DNA of 20,494 bases, from IMG/VR virus record IMGVR_UViG_3300026457_000238, positions 1 through 20,494 of that record; one strand, 5' to 3'. Origin of the DNA: a virus. The notes below the pieces were generated by a model, which was not told the DNA's origin, did no database searches, and saw only the letters and a list, made by a program, of their open reading frames with translations. Position numbers and translations under genes: made by a program. Within the stretch, counting starts at the first letter, position 1, and each line of letters opens with the position of its first letter. This document shows positions 7,261 to 15,353 of the stretch, one piece after another.

Positions 7261-7820
7261 CCACATACGTAGACCATACTGGGCAATTTGAAAAATATAA
7301 TTTTAGTTCTGTAATTACAGAACAAGACCAGGCCGATGCTATACAACGAATTACAGACATTGTAAATTCTGGACAGTATTTTAAAAACAGTCCCAAGTAT
7401 CAAACACAGGTTAATTTATTTGGATTGCCTGACCCGCTTTGGATGAAATTTAGAATGAGTTTTATCTTTAGTGTGTTTATGTATTTAGGTAAAGAAGTAA
7501 AGATTAATCAATTAATGGCTTGGAGTTTCATGACTAACAATGAAATTACCGAGGATCGAGATAATCTTTGGCACACGCACCATTATACCGAAGGGAAAAC
7601 TACTGTATCAGGCATTTGGTATTTAAAGATACCCACCGATGCAGACTATAAGTCAAGTGGTACAGAGTTTGCCCCTAACGGTGTCGGTCAGCCAGAACGA
7701 ATCACCATAGAGCCTGTGCAGAATCATTGGTTAATATATCCTGGCAAGATATATCACAGACCAACTCCTCCACAGAGTAAAGAATTTAGATATGTATTAG
7801 CCGCAGATTTGGAGTTTTAA
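7257..7820 (+). CDS. Probable 2OG-Fe(II) oxygenase
   Basis: A 187-residue protein. The C-terminal half has the order expected of a double-stranded beta-helix oxygenase: [20 protein letters not shown] at 105-124 (metal histidines, with SGIWYLKIP resembling SGVYYL of 2OG-FeII_Oxy_5-like proteins), then GTEF, then [15 protein letters not shown] with H167 as distal ligand, and R178 in [13 protein letters not shown] as the likely 2-oxoglutarate anchor. The usual acidic second ligand (HxD) is replaced by HTHH, so the exact ligand set is uncertain. The substrate is unknown. Such enzymes are frequent in T4-like marine phages. It is translationally coupled to clpP. Confidence 0.65.
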   Translation: MTTYVDHTGQFEKYNFSSVITEQDQADAIQRITDIVNSGQYFKNSPKYQTQVNLFGLPDPLWMKFRMSFIFSVFMYLGKEVKINQLMAWSFMTNNEITEDRDNLWHTHHYTEGKTTVSGIWYLKIPTDADYKSSGTEFAPNGVGQPERITIEPVQNHWLIYPGKIYHRPTPPQSKEFRYVLAADLEF

Positions 7821-7821
7821 T

Positions 7822-8127
7822 ATGACACAGGTAACAGATTTAGTAGAGTTTCAAAGTGATTGGTATGCTACTGCCACAGAAGATGAACGCAAGTCATTTC
7901 GCGAATGGTTGATTAACGTTCTACGTATGCACGACACAGTGGAAGTAACATTCAAAAAAACTGATGGCACACTGAGAGAAATGAAGTGTACTCTTAAAGA
8001 AGGCATTTGCCCTACAGTAGAGAACCCAAAAACTTCAGAAGTTCTTTGTACAGTTTGGGATACCGTAATTGGCAATTGGCGTAGTTTTAAGTTTGAGAAC
8101 ATCCAAAAAATAAATTTCATGTTGTAA
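7822..8127 (+). CDS. SH3-barrel (WYL_2/DUF2693-like) small protein
   Basis: A 101-residue protein starting at ATG 7822 with GGAG at 7811-7814. After an N-terminal helix (DERKSFREWLINVLRMHD) comes VEVTFKKTDGTLREMKCTL, then VLCTVWDTVIGNWRSFKFEN. This is the layout of the Sm-like SH3 beta-barrel WYL_2 family (old name DUF2693) common in T4-like phages. The role is unknown, although related barrels bind nucleic acid or ligands. The stop overlaps the next start (TAATG). Confidence 0.65.
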   Translation: MTQVTDLVEFQSDWYATATEDERKSFREWLINVLRMHDTVEVTFKKTDGTLREMKCTLKEGICPTVENPKTSEVLCTVWDTVIGNWRSFKFENIQKINFML

Positions 8128-8417
8128 TGAAACCACAGTTCCGAATCGACAAAAGAGACGGGTTTTGGACTGCTGACGTTTATTATGTTACCCAAAGTGG
8201 ACAACAAGAACTCTTTCCGGAATGGGACGGGTTTGAAGAACCGTTTAGCGAATCTACTTACCAAAATATAAGTAATTGGTGTTACAATACGTTTAAGACG
8301 TATATTTGGCCCAAAAGAGCTCGCAGAATGAGCTATACCCAATTTTGGTTTAAGAATAAAAAGGATTTGGATTGGTTTGTTCTGTATTGGAGCGGAGTTG
8401 ACATTTCGGAAGAGTGA
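8127..8417 (+). CDS. Small aromatic-rich phage protein, unknown function
   Basis: A 96-residue protein, last gene of the operon, starting by TAATG overlap. It is rich in Trp, Phe and Tyr: RIDKRDGFWTADVYYVTQSG at the front and TQFWFKNKKDLDWFVLYWSG at the end. Similar endings (FWFK, DLDWFVLYWSG) seem familiar from T4-like phage hypotheticals. It could be a small alpha-beta protein; no transmembrane segment is clear. Its 3' end contains the -35 box of the next promoter. Confidence 0.65.
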   Translation: MKPQFRIDKRDGFWTADVYYVTQSGQQELFPEWDGFEEPFSESTYQNISNWCYNTFKTYIWPKRARRMSYTQFWFKNKKDLDWFVLYWSGVDISEE

Positions 8418-8426
8418 CTATATAAT
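8398..8426 (+). promoter_or_regulatory. Perfect consensus sigma70 promoter
   Basis: TTGACA at 8398-8403, a 17-bp spacer and TATAAT at 8421-8426: all twelve consensus bases at the ideal distance. The predicted start near 8433 gives a leader of about 25 nt containing AGGAG at 8448-8452, 5 nt before ATG 8458. It should be a strong host-polymerase promoter, hence probably early. Confidence 0.88.
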
Positions 8427-8457
8427 ATGTTTATTAAGTTAATTAACAGGAGCAAAA

Positions 8458-9654
8458 ATGGCTACTAAGACAGCAACCAAAACCCGTGTAACCAAAAAGC
8501 AAGTTATTGCACACCGCACTCGTGCAGTCAAAGATACTAGCCCAAATTGGGAAGGTTGCGAATCTTGGGATGCCGACAAGTTCCATAAACACTTTCGTAG
8601 TAGCATGGACTACTATCGTTTAGAAAGCGACATTAAAACTTACAAGCCAATTATTGTTAAGTGGATGACTGATGCAGGCTGTGCTAAAGAAGACATTGTT
8701 GCTATTAAGAAAGTCAAAGACAATCGTATCAGCACCACAATGGGCGCCATTGCTCACTGTCTGTTACGTGGTATGACTCCGCAACGTGCAGACTTTAACA
8801 GCGGCAAGGACACCGCCGCTTGGTTGCGTAATGCCATTGTCAATGTAATCCTCGAAGGCAAAGACGATACCGAGGGCGAAGAAAAAGTTGAAGTCAAAAA
8901 AGAAGTGTACACTCCTAGCATTCAAGAACGTCTGCGTGAAGTTGCGCTGAATATGACTGAAGAAATTGAAAAGGCCTATGAGTCGTTTCAAATCGATCCG
9001 GAAAACTTTGATCCAAAAGCATTTAAGGTTCTTAATTTGTTGAAGAGCCAGCAGGCCAAAGCCGCACACGCTCGTATCATTCGTGACTTTTATGCTCGCG
9101 ATTTGGCAGAACTAGAAGAGCTTGCCAGCGGTAAAGCAGACGAACAGTTGAAAGAAGGTTACAGTCATCGTAGCAAAAAGCAGATTCGTAACTTCATTAC
9201 ATTTTTGCAGGAGATTCAAAACGCCTGTACTATGTTAATGCAGGAAGCCAAAGTGAATCGTGCTCCTCGTGCTAAGAAAGCAGTCAGTGTTGACAAACTT
9301 GTTGCTAAACTCAAGTACAAGAAAACTGACGAGCCATTGAAATTGGTGTCAATTAATCCTACTGACATTATCGGTAGCAAGGAGTTGTGGGTTTATAACA
9401 CTAAGAGCCGTAAGTTGGGCAAGTATGTTGCCAACGAATATATGGAATTAGGTGTTAAAGGCACCACAATTACCGGCTTTAGCGAAACACTCAGCATTAT
9501 GAAGACTGTGCGTAAGCCAGAGGAAAAGATGAAAGAGTTCAAAGCCGCTGGTAAGGTGCAGTTGCGTAAGTTCTTAGACGAGATTAATGCTACAGAGGCT
9601 CGTATGAATGGACGCATTAACGAAGAGATTATTCTTCTTAAGGCTAGTTCTTAA
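8458..9654 (+). CDS. 398-residue phage protein, unknown function, strongly promoted
   Basis: A single gene behind a consensus promoter and a good ribosome site. The N-terminus is a basic Thr/Lys tail (ATKTATKTRVTKKQVIAHRT), followed by an aromatic block (PNWEGCESWDADKFHKHFRS) and long helices, an acidic-basic linker (GEEKVEVKKEV) and a long predicted coiled coil at about 210-265. The C-terminal third has KLVSINPTDIIGSKELWVYN followed by a basic KSRKLGKYVANEY and another helix rich in Lys. I recall similar conserved hypotheticals in T4-like phages, but no enzymatic motif is visible. The basic composition suggests nucleic-acid or scaffold binding (inference). Its stop overlaps the convergent fibre gene by 4 bp. 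Confidence 0.85.
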   Translation: MATKTATKTRVTKKQVIAHRTRAVKDTSPNWEGCESWDADKFHKHFRSSMDYYRLESDIKTYKPIIVKWMTDAGCAKEDIVAIKKVKDNRISTTMGAIAHCLLRGMTPQRADFNSGKDTAAWLRNAIVNVILEGKDDTEGEEKVEVKKEVYTPSIQERLREVALNMTEEIEKAYESFQIDPENFDPKAFKVLNLLKSQQAKAAHARIIRDFYARDLAELEELASGKADEQLKEGYSHRSKKQIRNFITFLQEIQNACTMLMQEAKVNRAPRAKKAVSVDKLVAKLKYKKTDEPLKLVSINPTDIIGSKELWVYNTKSRKLGKYVANEYMELGVKGTTITGFSETLSIMKTVRKPEEKMKEFKAAGKVQLRKFLDEINATEARMNGRINEEIILLKASS

Positions 9655-11732
9655 GTAGCACTAGCGTTAATTGTAATCACAGGACTTAGTCCAACAAGGG
9701 TTCCGGTAGTGGACCCTTGTCTCACACCAATTCTAAATGTTTCTGCGGCTTCTGCTCCGTCCGTGGCACGAATAGAAACTATACCGTTAATAAAATAGTT
9801 TCCTTGGCTGGTAATATTAAACGAATACGGTAGTCCGCTAACGTCTGCGGCTACAGCAGAGCTGGTGCTTTCAAATGTTAACCAATATGTTCCTTGAACC
9901 ATTCCGTTAGGAGACGATAATGGTGTAGTTACTGTAATGTTTAATCCGTTACCTTCACTAGCAGGGTTCGGAGAAACTGCAGAAATTGTCATCGATGAAT
10001 CGTATAATATTATCTGTCCACTAGTTACTAATACTGTTCCTGATATAGAACCTTCTCTAATTTGAACTGTAAACACTTGGACACTATTAGTTTCTGCTAC
10101 AGTATCAGAGGCCGCACCGATAGTTAATGTAGTTGTTTGATTTAATGAAGTTGTTGTGAAAGATCCTGATAGACTTCCTGTAGAAATATCTGTGGTCAAT
10201 AGTGTTCCAGATACGTTATTAAATGTATAATAATATGTTCCAGCAGGCCCAAGGTTTCCTACTTGTAATGTAGTCGATGTAGCATACCCGGATATGTTGC
10301 CTGCCATTTCTGCAATAGTACTATTGGCAGTAAATGAAGTAAATGGTGTCAATGAGGTATCAAGTATCGTTACACTAGTTGATACAATAATAGTTCCGCT
10401 AGTACTGCCACTTCGAACTTGTACGTTCATAGTTTCAGATCCTTCGGTTGTTCTATCCGAAGACGTAGTGATGCTAAATGTGCCCGTGCCGTTTTCTATT
10501 CCACCAGTACTACCGCTTATTGTAAATGAGCCGCTAGTAGCAGTTACATCGCCTGCACTAATACCAGATGTTGTCCAGTAGTATGTTCCGTCTGGGCCAA
10601 CATTGGCTGCGGTGAACGATACACTACTTCCTTCGTTTACAGTTGCCGCGTCAGGTGTTAATGTTGGTGTAATAGAAATATCTGTTATAGTTATTTCATC
10701 ACTGGCGCCAATAATTGTTCCTGTAATCGATGTTTGTCTTACTGCAACAGAAAACGTTTCGGTACCTTCTGTAAATAAATCCTTTGCAGGTGTTATATTA
10801 AATGATCCGCTATTGCTGGTCATTGTAAATGTACCAGACAAGGATGCAGAGGTAAAATCAGATGTAGTAATTGCTGTACTACCGGATGCTTGTTCAATTG
10901 TATAGTAGTATGTTCCATCTGTAACGTTTGTTCCAGCAATAGTAAACGTAATTGCACTACCCTCGCTGCCTGTAAGAGTAGATGGAGTTACTGTAGCAGA
11001 TACTACTGTTACTGTTGGCGGCGTTACATAATTTTCAGTATATGGAGATTCAGCAATATATGTTACAAGATTGTTTGTCACTGCTATCGCATTGGCTGAA
11101 CTATCAGTAGTAAATGTTCCACTAGATTTTACATTTAATAATAGAGATGCGGTTGCACCCTGACTTGTTCTAGTAAAAGGAACTTTGCTAGGAGTAAATC
11201 CTGTAGTGTATAACGCACTCTTAGAAATTCTTAAATTGGTTAAGTAACCCAATGCTGGGTAAGTACTATTGCCCGGATACCATTGCCCCACACACGGATT
11301 ATATGTTGTATTAGTAGCATAGTTATTAGTACAGGTTGCAGAAGCATAGGCTACACCGTTTACGAACAATCTAGCACTACCACTGTTTCGAACTAAAGCA
11401 ATATGATTCCAAGTGTTTAATGTCAATGTTCCACCAAATGCTCGAATGGCGCCGCCTACTGTGGCAAATACAATTTGGCCATCACGTTGATAAATCCAAA
11501 GATAATTATTGTTACCAAACCATTGAGCATATAAAACTTTAATACCAGTCAAATTAGTAATTGGTTTCCACCAAAACTCTATGGTAAAGTTTGCCGTACC
11601 GTAGGTTAAACTAGTTCCCGAAAATGTTAAGTACTGACTGCCGCCAACAAAGTACAAACTTCCTCCCGGCTGTATTCCAGAAGTTCCATATGATTGTACG
11701 CCTGCGCTACCTAATGTAGTTAATAATGGCAT
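9651..11732 (-). CDS. Phage adhesin/tail fibre: LamG-like domain plus four Calx-beta-like repeats
   Basis: A 693-residue protein on the minus strand, probably at the virion surface for host binding. Residues about 25-200 look like a concanavalin/LamG sandwich (NFTIEFWWKP, NTWNHIALVRNSGSARLFVN, LGYLTNLRISKSALYTTGF). Four related beta modules of 105-120 residues follow (about 240-351, 353-458, 459-578, 579-690), each with an acidic start (SEG or NEG), a DGTYY or AGTYY motif and an end like ETFSVAVRQTSITGTI, as in Calx-beta domains. No signal peptide is visible. The start at 11732 has AAGG 8 nt upstream and lies 9 bp after the previous fibre stop, so the two form an operon. Composition is Thr/Ser-rich. 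Confidence 0.82.
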   Translation of the reverse strand: MPLLTTLGSAGVQSYGTSGIQPGGSLYFVGGSQYLTFSGTSLTYGTANFTIEFWWKPITNLTGIKVLYAQWFGNNNYLWIYQRDGQIVFATVGGAIRAFGGTLTLNTWNHIALVRNSGSARLFVNGVAYASATCTNNYATNTTYNPCVGQWYPGNSTYPALGYLTNLRISKSALYTTGFTPSKVPFTRTSQGATASLLLNVKSSGTFTTDSSANAIAVTNNLVTYIAESPYTENYVTPPTVTVVSATVTPSTLTGSEGSAITFTIAGTNVTDGTYYYTIEQASGSTAITTSDFTSASLSGTFTMTSNSGSFNITPAKDLFTEGTETFSVAVRQTSITGTIIGASDEITITDISITPTLTPDAATVNEGSSVSFTAANVGPDGTYYWTTSGISAGDVTATSGSFTISGSTGGIENGTGTFSITTSSDRTTEGSETMNVQVRSGSTSGTIIVSTSVTILDTSLTPFTSFTANSTIAEMAGNISGYATSTTLQVGNLGPAGTYYYTFNNVSGTLLTTDISTGSLSGSFTTTSLNQTTTLTIGAASDTVAETNSVQVFTVQIREGSISGTVLVTSGQIILYDSSMTISAVSPNPASEGNGLNITVTTPLSSPNGMVQGTYWLTFESTSSAVAADVSGLPYSFNITSQGNYFINGIVSIRATDGAEAAETFRIGVRQGSTTGTLVGLSPVITINASAT

Positions 11733-11741
11733 TGTTAAACC

Positions 11742-13676
11742 TTAAGCAAATCTAGCCTGACTAGCAATAATTGTATATGTACTTGCGGCTGTTTTAATAA
11801 TTGTAAATGAATATGAGTCAATGCTACTAGCATTACCGCCTGTCGGTGCGGCACCGCCTAACCATTTAGGAGTAACGGCAGATCCATCGACAGTAAACGC
11901 TGTTGGATAGTATGCTGTGCCGCCTTGTGTGGCTAGCAATACTACTGTTACACTCTGTCCTGTGGTTAAGAATGTATTCATTGTTGTACTTCCGTCACCA
12001 CGGAAGTTCAGTGTCCAGTTTGCGGCTGCATTAGAGGAATAGTAAAACACACTATTTGTTTTGCAATCTAATGTTGTTGCGCCAGTAAGTGCCGCTGGGT
12101 TAACTGAAACCGTTTCAATTGTGCTAGTGCCAATGCTAAGTGTACTACTTGCACTGACTGTACTACCACTGATAATACCACTGAATGTCCCTGCTGTAAG
12201 AACATTTGTGCTAGGATTGTAGGCTAAGTCTACATCAGTTCTAATATTTTCGTTACCTGTGGTTGTATCGACAAATGTTAGATAGTGTGCGGCATTAGTC
12301 GATGTTGCTGTTAATGCTACCTGACTTGCTGGTCCTGTAAACGCTGTGGCTGTAATTGTGCCTGCACTAAAGTCGCCGTTAGTATCACGGAATACAATAG
12401 TTGATGCTGTGTTGTTTGCAGTAGCATTTGAACTAACTGTAAATGTTCCACCTTCTGAACTCGAACTTCCTGATAGACCGTTACCGCTTACTCCGGCTGT
12501 AGCAACATAGTTACCTGTAGTATCTGTACCAAGTGCAACTGTATCACTGCCAACTGTTAATGCTACGCTAGTAACATCTGCCGATCCATCGATGCTGAAT
12601 GAACCTGTTACATCGCCTGTGAATGTAACTGTACGAGCAGTATGCCATTTACTTGCAGTGGCGGCTTGTAAATTTGCCACAGCGGTAGTGCTAGCCACAG
12701 TAAATGGAGCAGTACCAGTTGTCTGAGTACTTTCAAATGTTGTTGCTTTTACATACCCACCAATGTTAGCATTTTCAAATACAGCAAGGCCGCCGGCGGT
12801 TAATTTTAATGCGCCAGTAGATGTATTACTACTGCCTGTAGCATTACTAATCGTAATTGCTGATGTAGTTGTTGCACCGCGGCTTGTAACATTTTGTAGT
12901 GTAGATGTAACAGCCAAATCTATGTTATCTGATGCTATTGGAGTTCCTGTTGCAGAAGTAATAGTTAAAATTGTTCCGCTACCATCAACAGAGCCTACAG
13001 TAATTGTTACATTGTTGGCCGGATTCAATCCGCCTGGGAAATTAGTTCCATAGACTGTTACGGTATTACCTGCGGCAAAACCAGTACCACCATTGCTAAC
13101 GCTGGCCACATAGGTATTGTTAATAATTGAAATATTGAATACAGCATTAATGCCCGAGCCGCTAGTTGCATTTTGAGCAAATGTCGATGGCAAAGTAACG
13201 GAATCCTGATAGGTAACTGTTAACTCTGTATGTGTTCCGTTAGTCAAAAGTGAAGCAGATAAATCTTCAATTTGTTCTTGGCTAAATGGTAAACTAGGAC
13301 TGTTAGAACCAATTGTAATCTGATTTGCGCCAGTTCTAGTAATAAGAATTGGACTTAGTGGATCTGGATATAATTCGATATCGCTAGTCTCTGCGCCTAG
13401 GTCGCGCTCTAAACGTAACTTTGTTGTGCCTAACGGTACATAAGTTTGATAATCTGGACCATGAATTGTAATGGTATCAGTTGTCTGTCCAGGCGTTGCT
13501 GTGGAACTATCCTCAATGCTAAATGCAATATTCTGCCCAGCAACAATGGTAGCAGTATCCGTGACGCTGTCTGCTTCAATTTCAGTATCTACAGTAATTG
13601 CGTTGGGGATAGTTGTAACGCTTTCGCTGGGTCTAAATCTTATTTTTCTAAAAAAATCGTAAAAGGCTGCTGGCAT
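11742..13676 (-). CDS. Tail fibre-like virion protein
   Basis: A 644-residue Thr/Ser/Ala/Gly-rich protein, first gene of the leftward fibre pair. The N-terminus (PAAFYDFFRKIRFRPSESVT) may attach to the virion. Repetitive beta sequence follows, including WHTARTVTFTGDVTGSFSID with GSADV, a motif frequent in phage side-tail fibres. The C-terminus (TPKWLGGAAPTGGNASSID, then YSFTIIKTAAS and ASQARFA) matches a tip domain I recall from fibres of T4-like marine phages. A T4-type late box (CATAAATA) lies about 26 nt upstream, and AGGA is 11 nt before the ATG. Exact location on the virion cannot be told. Confidence 0.8.
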   Translation of the reverse strand: MPAAFYDFFRKIRFRPSESVTTIPNAITVDTEIEADSVTDTATIVAGQNIAFSIEDSSTATPGQTTDTITIHGPDYQTYVPLGTTKLRLERDLGAETSDIELYPDPLSPILITRTGANQITIGSNSPSLPFSQEQIEDLSASLLTNGTHTELTVTYQDSVTLPSTFAQNATSGSGINAVFNISIINNTYVASVSNGGTGFAAGNTVTVYGTNFPGGLNPANNVTITVGSVDGSGTILTITSATGTPIASDNIDLAVTSTLQNVTSRGATTTSAITISNATGSSNTSTGALKLTAGGLAVFENANIGGYVKATTFESTQTTGTAPFTVASTTAVANLQAATASKWHTARTVTFTGDVTGSFSIDGSADVTSVALTVGSDTVALGTDTTGNYVATAGVSGNGLSGSSSSEGGTFTVSSNATANNTASTIVFRDTNGDFSAGTITATAFTGPASQVALTATSTNAAHYLTFVDTTTGNENIRTDVDLAYNPSTNVLTAGTFSGIISGSTVSASSTLSIGTSTIETVSVNPAALTGATTLDCKTNSVFYYSSNAAANWTLNFRGDGSTTMNTFLTTGQSVTVVLLATQGGTAYYPTAFTVDGSAVTPKWLGGAAPTGGNASSIDSYSFTIIKTAASTYTIIASQARFA

Positions 13677-13701
13677 TTTAGGTATATTCCTGTGTTACCA
13701 A

Positions 13702-13709
13702 TATTTATG
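13702..13709 (-). promoter_or_regulatory. T4-type late promoter for the leftward fibre operon, one mismatch
   Basis: On the minus strand this reads CATAAATA, one base off the T4 late consensus TATAAATA. The expected start near 13696 gives a leader of about 20 nt before ATG 13676. It sits 15 bp from a perfect late box on the other strand, so the region is a divergent late-promoter pair. Confidence 0.6.
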
Positions 13710-13724
13710 CTATGTTGGATTCTA

Positions 13725-13732
13725 TATAAATA
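13725..13732 (+). promoter_or_regulatory. Perfect T4-type late promoter (TATAAATA)
   Basis: TATAAATA followed by CTAC. In T4 this box covers -13 to -6, which puts transcription start near 13738, only about 2 nt before ATG 13740. No Shine-Dalgarno site lies in between. It implies late expression of the rightward fibre gene by sigma gp55-type polymerase (known for T4, inferred here). Confidence 0.75.
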
Positions 13733-13739
13733 CTACACT

Positions 13740-15353
13740 ATGAGCTCAAACATCGACAAAATTCTTCAAGATTTAGGTGACGCACTAAAATCAGCCGCTA
13801 ACGGTGGCACACTATCTAAGGGCATTTCTGATACTGCTACACGTGAGCAGATGATTGTTACAGATAAAGGTGTACAGGTTGGCGTATTAAGTGCTGACAG
13901 AATTAGCGGAAACATTCACGTAGAAGGCGTTCTTGGCGCTGGAAAAATTGTTGCCGCAGGTACTAGCGAATTTGCTAACTTAAAAGTTAACGGCAAATTA
14001 GAAGCAGATACGCTGTTAGTTAAGAATGTTATTTCAGAACAAAGCCTAGAATCATTTACAAAATCCATTTCTTTTGCCAGCAGACAACTCAGCGATTTAG
14101 ATGGTAAAGGCTTGCAATGGGACAGCCCAGATGTAAGTTATCAGTTTGTTTTTAAAGCAAACCCAAAAAGAATTTTCAGCACAGAATCTATTGATTTATA
14201 CAAAGGTTCTAAGTATCAAATTGAAGGCACAGATGTTTTAGAGCGCACAAGATTAGGTAATTCAGTACGTGACAGTAACCTACGCACAGTGGGTCCTTTA
14301 GAAGAACTACGTGTTACAGGCGAAACAAACCTAGGTGACACAGTTTTTGTTAATGCCCTAGGAAGACTAGGTGTCAATACAGAAGAACCAAACGCAGTTA
14401 TCAGTGCCGTTGACAATAATGTAGAAGTAATTTTAGGTGCGGATCAAGACTCAGTGGGTTTTGTAGGTACTTGGGGCAGTAACAGTTTCAGTATTGTTAC
14501 CGATAACACAAGACGTATTACAGTATCAGGAAACACTACAGAGTTTGGCAATGCTAAGAGCAAAGGCGCAATAGTCAAAGTTCACGGCAGATTAGAAGTA
14601 GACAGCATTGTATCTGACATCAGAATCGAAAAAACTAGTCCAATAGAATTTATAGCCAGTAAGGATAACAGTATTTTTGGCAAGGGTATGCAATGGAAGG
14701 GCGAAGGTGGTACACGTCAGTTTATTATGCTTCCAAACCCTGACAGAATCTATTCTTCAGAAAGTCTTGAATTAGCAATTAACAAAGAATTCTGGATCGA
14801 CGGTAAGAGTGTATTAAACAGAACTGACCTAGGAGTTAGCGTTGTTAACTCTAGTCTTACTCGTTTAGGCACACTGACATCATTAGATGTTGCTGGAACA
14901 GTAAACTTGTCAGACAGCATTACTGTACAAGACAGCGTAGTTACAATTAACAATTCTGTAACAATCAAAGACGGCTCGGGCACATTAAGATTATCCAGCA
15001 GTGGTATTACAGCAGATAAGTTTGGCATTGGCGAAGACTTTGAAGTAGATAACGCTGGCAGTATCCGTATCGGTGACAAAAATAATACAACTAGAAATGT
15101 AAACATCTATGGACAACTAAGTGTAAACATTACCAACCCACAAGAAGATGCGGCATTCAGCGTAGACGGAATGATGGTTATCAATGGTAAACGCTTTGCA
15201 CACGGCGTAGGTGCTCCTACAGAAAAAGCCTGGAACAAAGGCGATATCATTTGGAATAGCAGTCCAGTAAGAACTAGTTACGTTGGATGGATCTGCGTAA
15301 TGAGCGGTACTCCTGGTACTTGGGAGCCGTTCGGTTATATTGGCGGAAGATGA
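13740..15353 (+). CDS. Tail fibre-like protein with internal duplication and T4-like tip
   Basis: A 537-residue virion protein. ATG 13740 is chosen because the frame upstream (to 13446) runs antisense to the other fibre gene and crosses the late promoter. The N-terminus is helical (NIDKILQDLGDALKSAANGG), then repeated short beta strands of beta-helix type (ISGNIHVEGVLGAGKIVAAG). A module of about 90 residues occurs twice, beginning GKGLQWDS and GKGMQWKG, 192 codons apart. The C-terminus (KAWNKGDIIWNSSPVRTSYV, GWICVMSGTPGTWEPFGYIG) is the fibre-tip motif of many T4-like cyanophage proteins. It probably contributes to host recognition. The next gene is coupled by ATGA. Confidence 0.85.
   Translation: MSSNIDKILQDLGDALKSAANGGTLSKGISDTATREQMIVTDKGVQVGVLSADRISGNIHVEGVLGAGKIVAAGTSEFANLKVNGKLEADTLLVKNVISEQSLESFTKSISFASRQLSDLDGKGLQWDSPDVSYQFVFKANPKRIFSTESIDLYKGSKYQIEGTDVLERTRLGNSVRDSNLRTVGPLEELRVTGETNLGDTVFVNALGRLGVNTEEPNAVISAVDNNVEVILGADQDSVGFVGTWGSNSFSIVTDNTRRITVSGNTTEFGNAKSKGAIVKVHGRLEVDSIVSDIRIEKTSPIEFIASKDNSIFGKGMQWKGEGGTRQFIMLPNPDRIYSSESLELAINKEFWIDGKSVLNRTDLGVSVVNSSLTRLGTLTSLDVAGTVNLSDSITVQDSVVTINNSVTIKDGSGTLRLSSSGITADKFGIGEDFEVDNAGSIRIGDKNNTTRNVNIYGQLSVNITNPQEDAAFSVDGMMVINGKRFAHGVGAPTEKAWNKGDIIWNSSPVRTSYVGWICVMSGTPGTWEPFGYIGGR
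14103..14950 (+). repeat. Two copies of a ~90-residue module inside the fibre gene
   Basis: Copy 1 starts at 14103 (GKGLQW ... NPKRIFSTESIDL ... IEGTDVLERTRLG) and copy 2 at 14679 (GKGMQW ... NPDRIYSSESLEL ... IDGKSVLNRTDLG), 576 bp apart. Each ends in a block with LEELRVTGETNLGD or LTSLDVAGTVNLSD. The copies have diverged clearly at the DNA level, so this is an old duplication rather than a recent one. Confidence 0.7.

Noticed and set aside
9640-9670. Bidirectional terminator at the convergent gene ends
   Set aside because: No inverted repeat with a T run is visible; the genes simply overlap by 4 bp. The same holds at 18469-18479.
10294-11099. Plus-strand reading frames rich in Val/Leu or Cys opposite the adhesin
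   Set aside because: They are antisense shadows of the Thr/Ser-rich repeat protein, without ribosome sites or domain motifs.
13446-13739. N-terminal extension of the rightward fibre
   Set aside because: It is antisense to the other fibre gene and crosses the divergent late promoters; its Cys/Asn-rich sequence is not fibre-like.
9651-15353. Diversity-generating retroelement target in the fibre genes
   Set aside because: No reverse transcriptase and no template/variable repeat pair was seen in the window.
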